From an uncultured Clostridia bacterium (GTDB lineage: Bacteria; Bacillota; Clostridia; Lachnospirales; Lachnospiraceae), in assembly GCA_937896665.1 (NCBI GenBank), contig CALBNS010000056.1, positions 1 through 16,102 of the forward strand: DNA of 16,102 nt. Reading direction: 5' to 3'. Below, in pieces: positions 15,797 through 16,102 of the stretch (positions are counted from its first letter, which is position 1; each line of letters begins with the position of its first letter). Position numbers and translations under genes: made by a program. The notes beneath the pieces are model-generated. The model was not told the DNA's origin. It was given only the letters and a program-made list of their open reading frames with translations, and searched no databases.

Positions 15797-15841
15797 TTGG
15801 GTACAGATTGGGTAGGGTATTGGGTAAAGAAATTTACCCAA
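15797..15841 (+). repeat. TTGGGTA heptamer array: three direct copies and one inverted
   Basis: Direct copies at 15797-15803, 15808-15814 and 15820-15826 are spaced 11 and 12 bases apart, about one helical turn. An inverted copy, TACCCAA, lies at 15835-15841 and forms a perfect 9-bp inverted repeat with the third. Such phased repeats are typical of protein-binding sites, for example integrase arm-type sites or operators. Confidence 0.7.
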
Positions 15842-15897
15842 CCTCTTAACGAGGAATTTACTTGTTGTTTAAAATAGAAAGGGAATACTGTGAGTGA

Positions 15898-15939
15898 TTG
15901 AGGGCATATTGTGTAAGTACAATATGTCCTTAAATTTTT
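15898..15939 (+). terminator. Rho-independent terminator downstream of tsf
   Basis: A long stem (core 15901-15912 with 15919-15930, AGGGCATATTGT against ACAATATGTCCT, with a G-U pair) extends outward to 15898 and 15933. The loop is GTAAGT, and ATTTTT follows. It could end the rpsB-tsf transcript and any transcript from the promoter at 15747. Confidence 0.8.
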
Positions 15940-15998
15940 GAGGAAAGTAATGCTAAAGACTAAGAAATGTGATAGAATGGCAGAAATAAACAAATTCT

Positions 15999-16091
15999 TT
16001 AGGTTAGAATCGATGATGGGGTAAACGAAAAAGCAGTTTTGGCATTCCAGTGAACTGCCCCTTCGTTTACACCATTTTCGATTTGACCTAA
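15999..16091. repeat. 93-base imperfect palindrome, candidate MITE-like element or structured RNA
   Basis: The left arm 15999-16029 and right arm 16062-16091 share outer TTAGGT/ACCTAA, AATCGA/TCGATT and inner GTAAACGAA/TTCGTTTAC blocks. The centre folds further: GCAGTT (16033-16038) with AACTGC (16053-16058), and TGG (16040-16042) with CCA (16047-16049) around a four-base loop. The whole element is a single long hairpin with small internal loops. No coding sequence is inside. Confidence 0.7.
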
Positions 16092-16102
16092 TTGAACAAA
16101 GT

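Larger units (their letters stand above)
15782..15939 (+). ncRNA. Candidate small RNA or attenuated leader
   Basis: Predicted transcript of about 155 bases between the promoter at 15747-15775 and the terminator at 15898-15939. It would contain a 9-bp perfect hairpin (15820-15828 with 15833-15841, GAAA loop), which has the form of a GNRA tetraloop, and a 4-bp hairpin next to it. I recognise no known RNA family. The boundaries are inferred from the promoter and terminator only. Confidence 0.35.
15683..16102. other. 420-base structured non-coding region after tsf
   Basis: No convincing gene is seen on either strand. It contains a weak hairpin without T-run (15683-15706), a near-consensus promoter (15747-15775), TTGGGTA repeats with a perfect 9-bp hairpin (15797-15841), a small CCTC/GAGG hairpin (15842-15854), a terminator (15898-15939), an extended -10-like TGATAGAAT (15970-15978) and a long palindrome (15999-16091). 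The window then ends. Confidence 0.7.

Noticed and set aside
15757..15993. A 78-codon minus-strand frame as a real gene
   Set aside because: It spans the terminator and hairpins, lacks a good ribosome binding site and shows no domain; only its tail is mentioned as a possible integrase-like scar.

Overview
The window looks like chromosomal DNA of a gut-type Lachnospiraceae (Clostridia, Bacillota), in the general area of Mediterraneibacter/Ruminococcus gnavus, Dorea or Blautia. This rests on moderately AT-rich sequence, strong AGGAGG-type ribosome binding sites, a DUF5688-type protein, a giant surface protein ending in a PVKTGD-type sorting signal, and CwlO-like NlpC/P60 hydrolases. The species is an inference; no 16S rRNA gene is present.

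Layout: (1) Bases 1-4128 are the 3' part of a very large secreted, wall-anchored protein: a parallel beta-helix that may be GH110-like, Ig-like modules, a lectin-like module, three cadherin-like domains, NPCBM, FIVAR and a sorting signal. A strong terminator follows, then a frameshifted remnant of an unidentified gene. (2) Bases 4409-5146 are a monocistronic efp unit with its own promoter, a leader hairpin and a perfect-stem terminator. (3) On the minus strand is a DUF5688-like gene with a recognisable promoter. (4) A tRNA-Arg(CCG) gene is followed by the amino-acid exporter pair azlC-azlD. (5) argS, an alaX-type trans-editing hydrolase and a CPBP intramembrane protease are tightly packed or overlapping and probably form one operon. 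(6) Two tandem paralogous CwlO-like DL-endopeptidases follow; the first has a clear sigma-A promoter preceded by a perfect WalR/YycF-type box. (7) rpsB and tsf are preceded by an extended -10 promoter and a structured leader and separated by a terminator-like hairpin. (8) The last 420 bases hold no convincing gene but are rich in structure: a near-consensus promoter, TTGGGTA repeats at 11-12-base spacing, several hairpins, a terminator and a 93-base imperfect palindrome. pyrH, the usual partner downstream of tsf, does not appear before the window ends.

Functional themes: translation and its quality control (EF-P, tRNA-Arg, ArgRS, AlaX, S2, EF-Ts) alternate with envelope functions (surface glycan-active protein, amino-acid export, cell-wall hydrolases, membrane protease). 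Most genes are ordinary housekeeping. The less expected signals are regulatory or non-coding: the WalR box on the endopeptidase gene, the rpsB leader fold, the efp leader hairpin with an upstream mini-ORF, and the structured tract after tsf.
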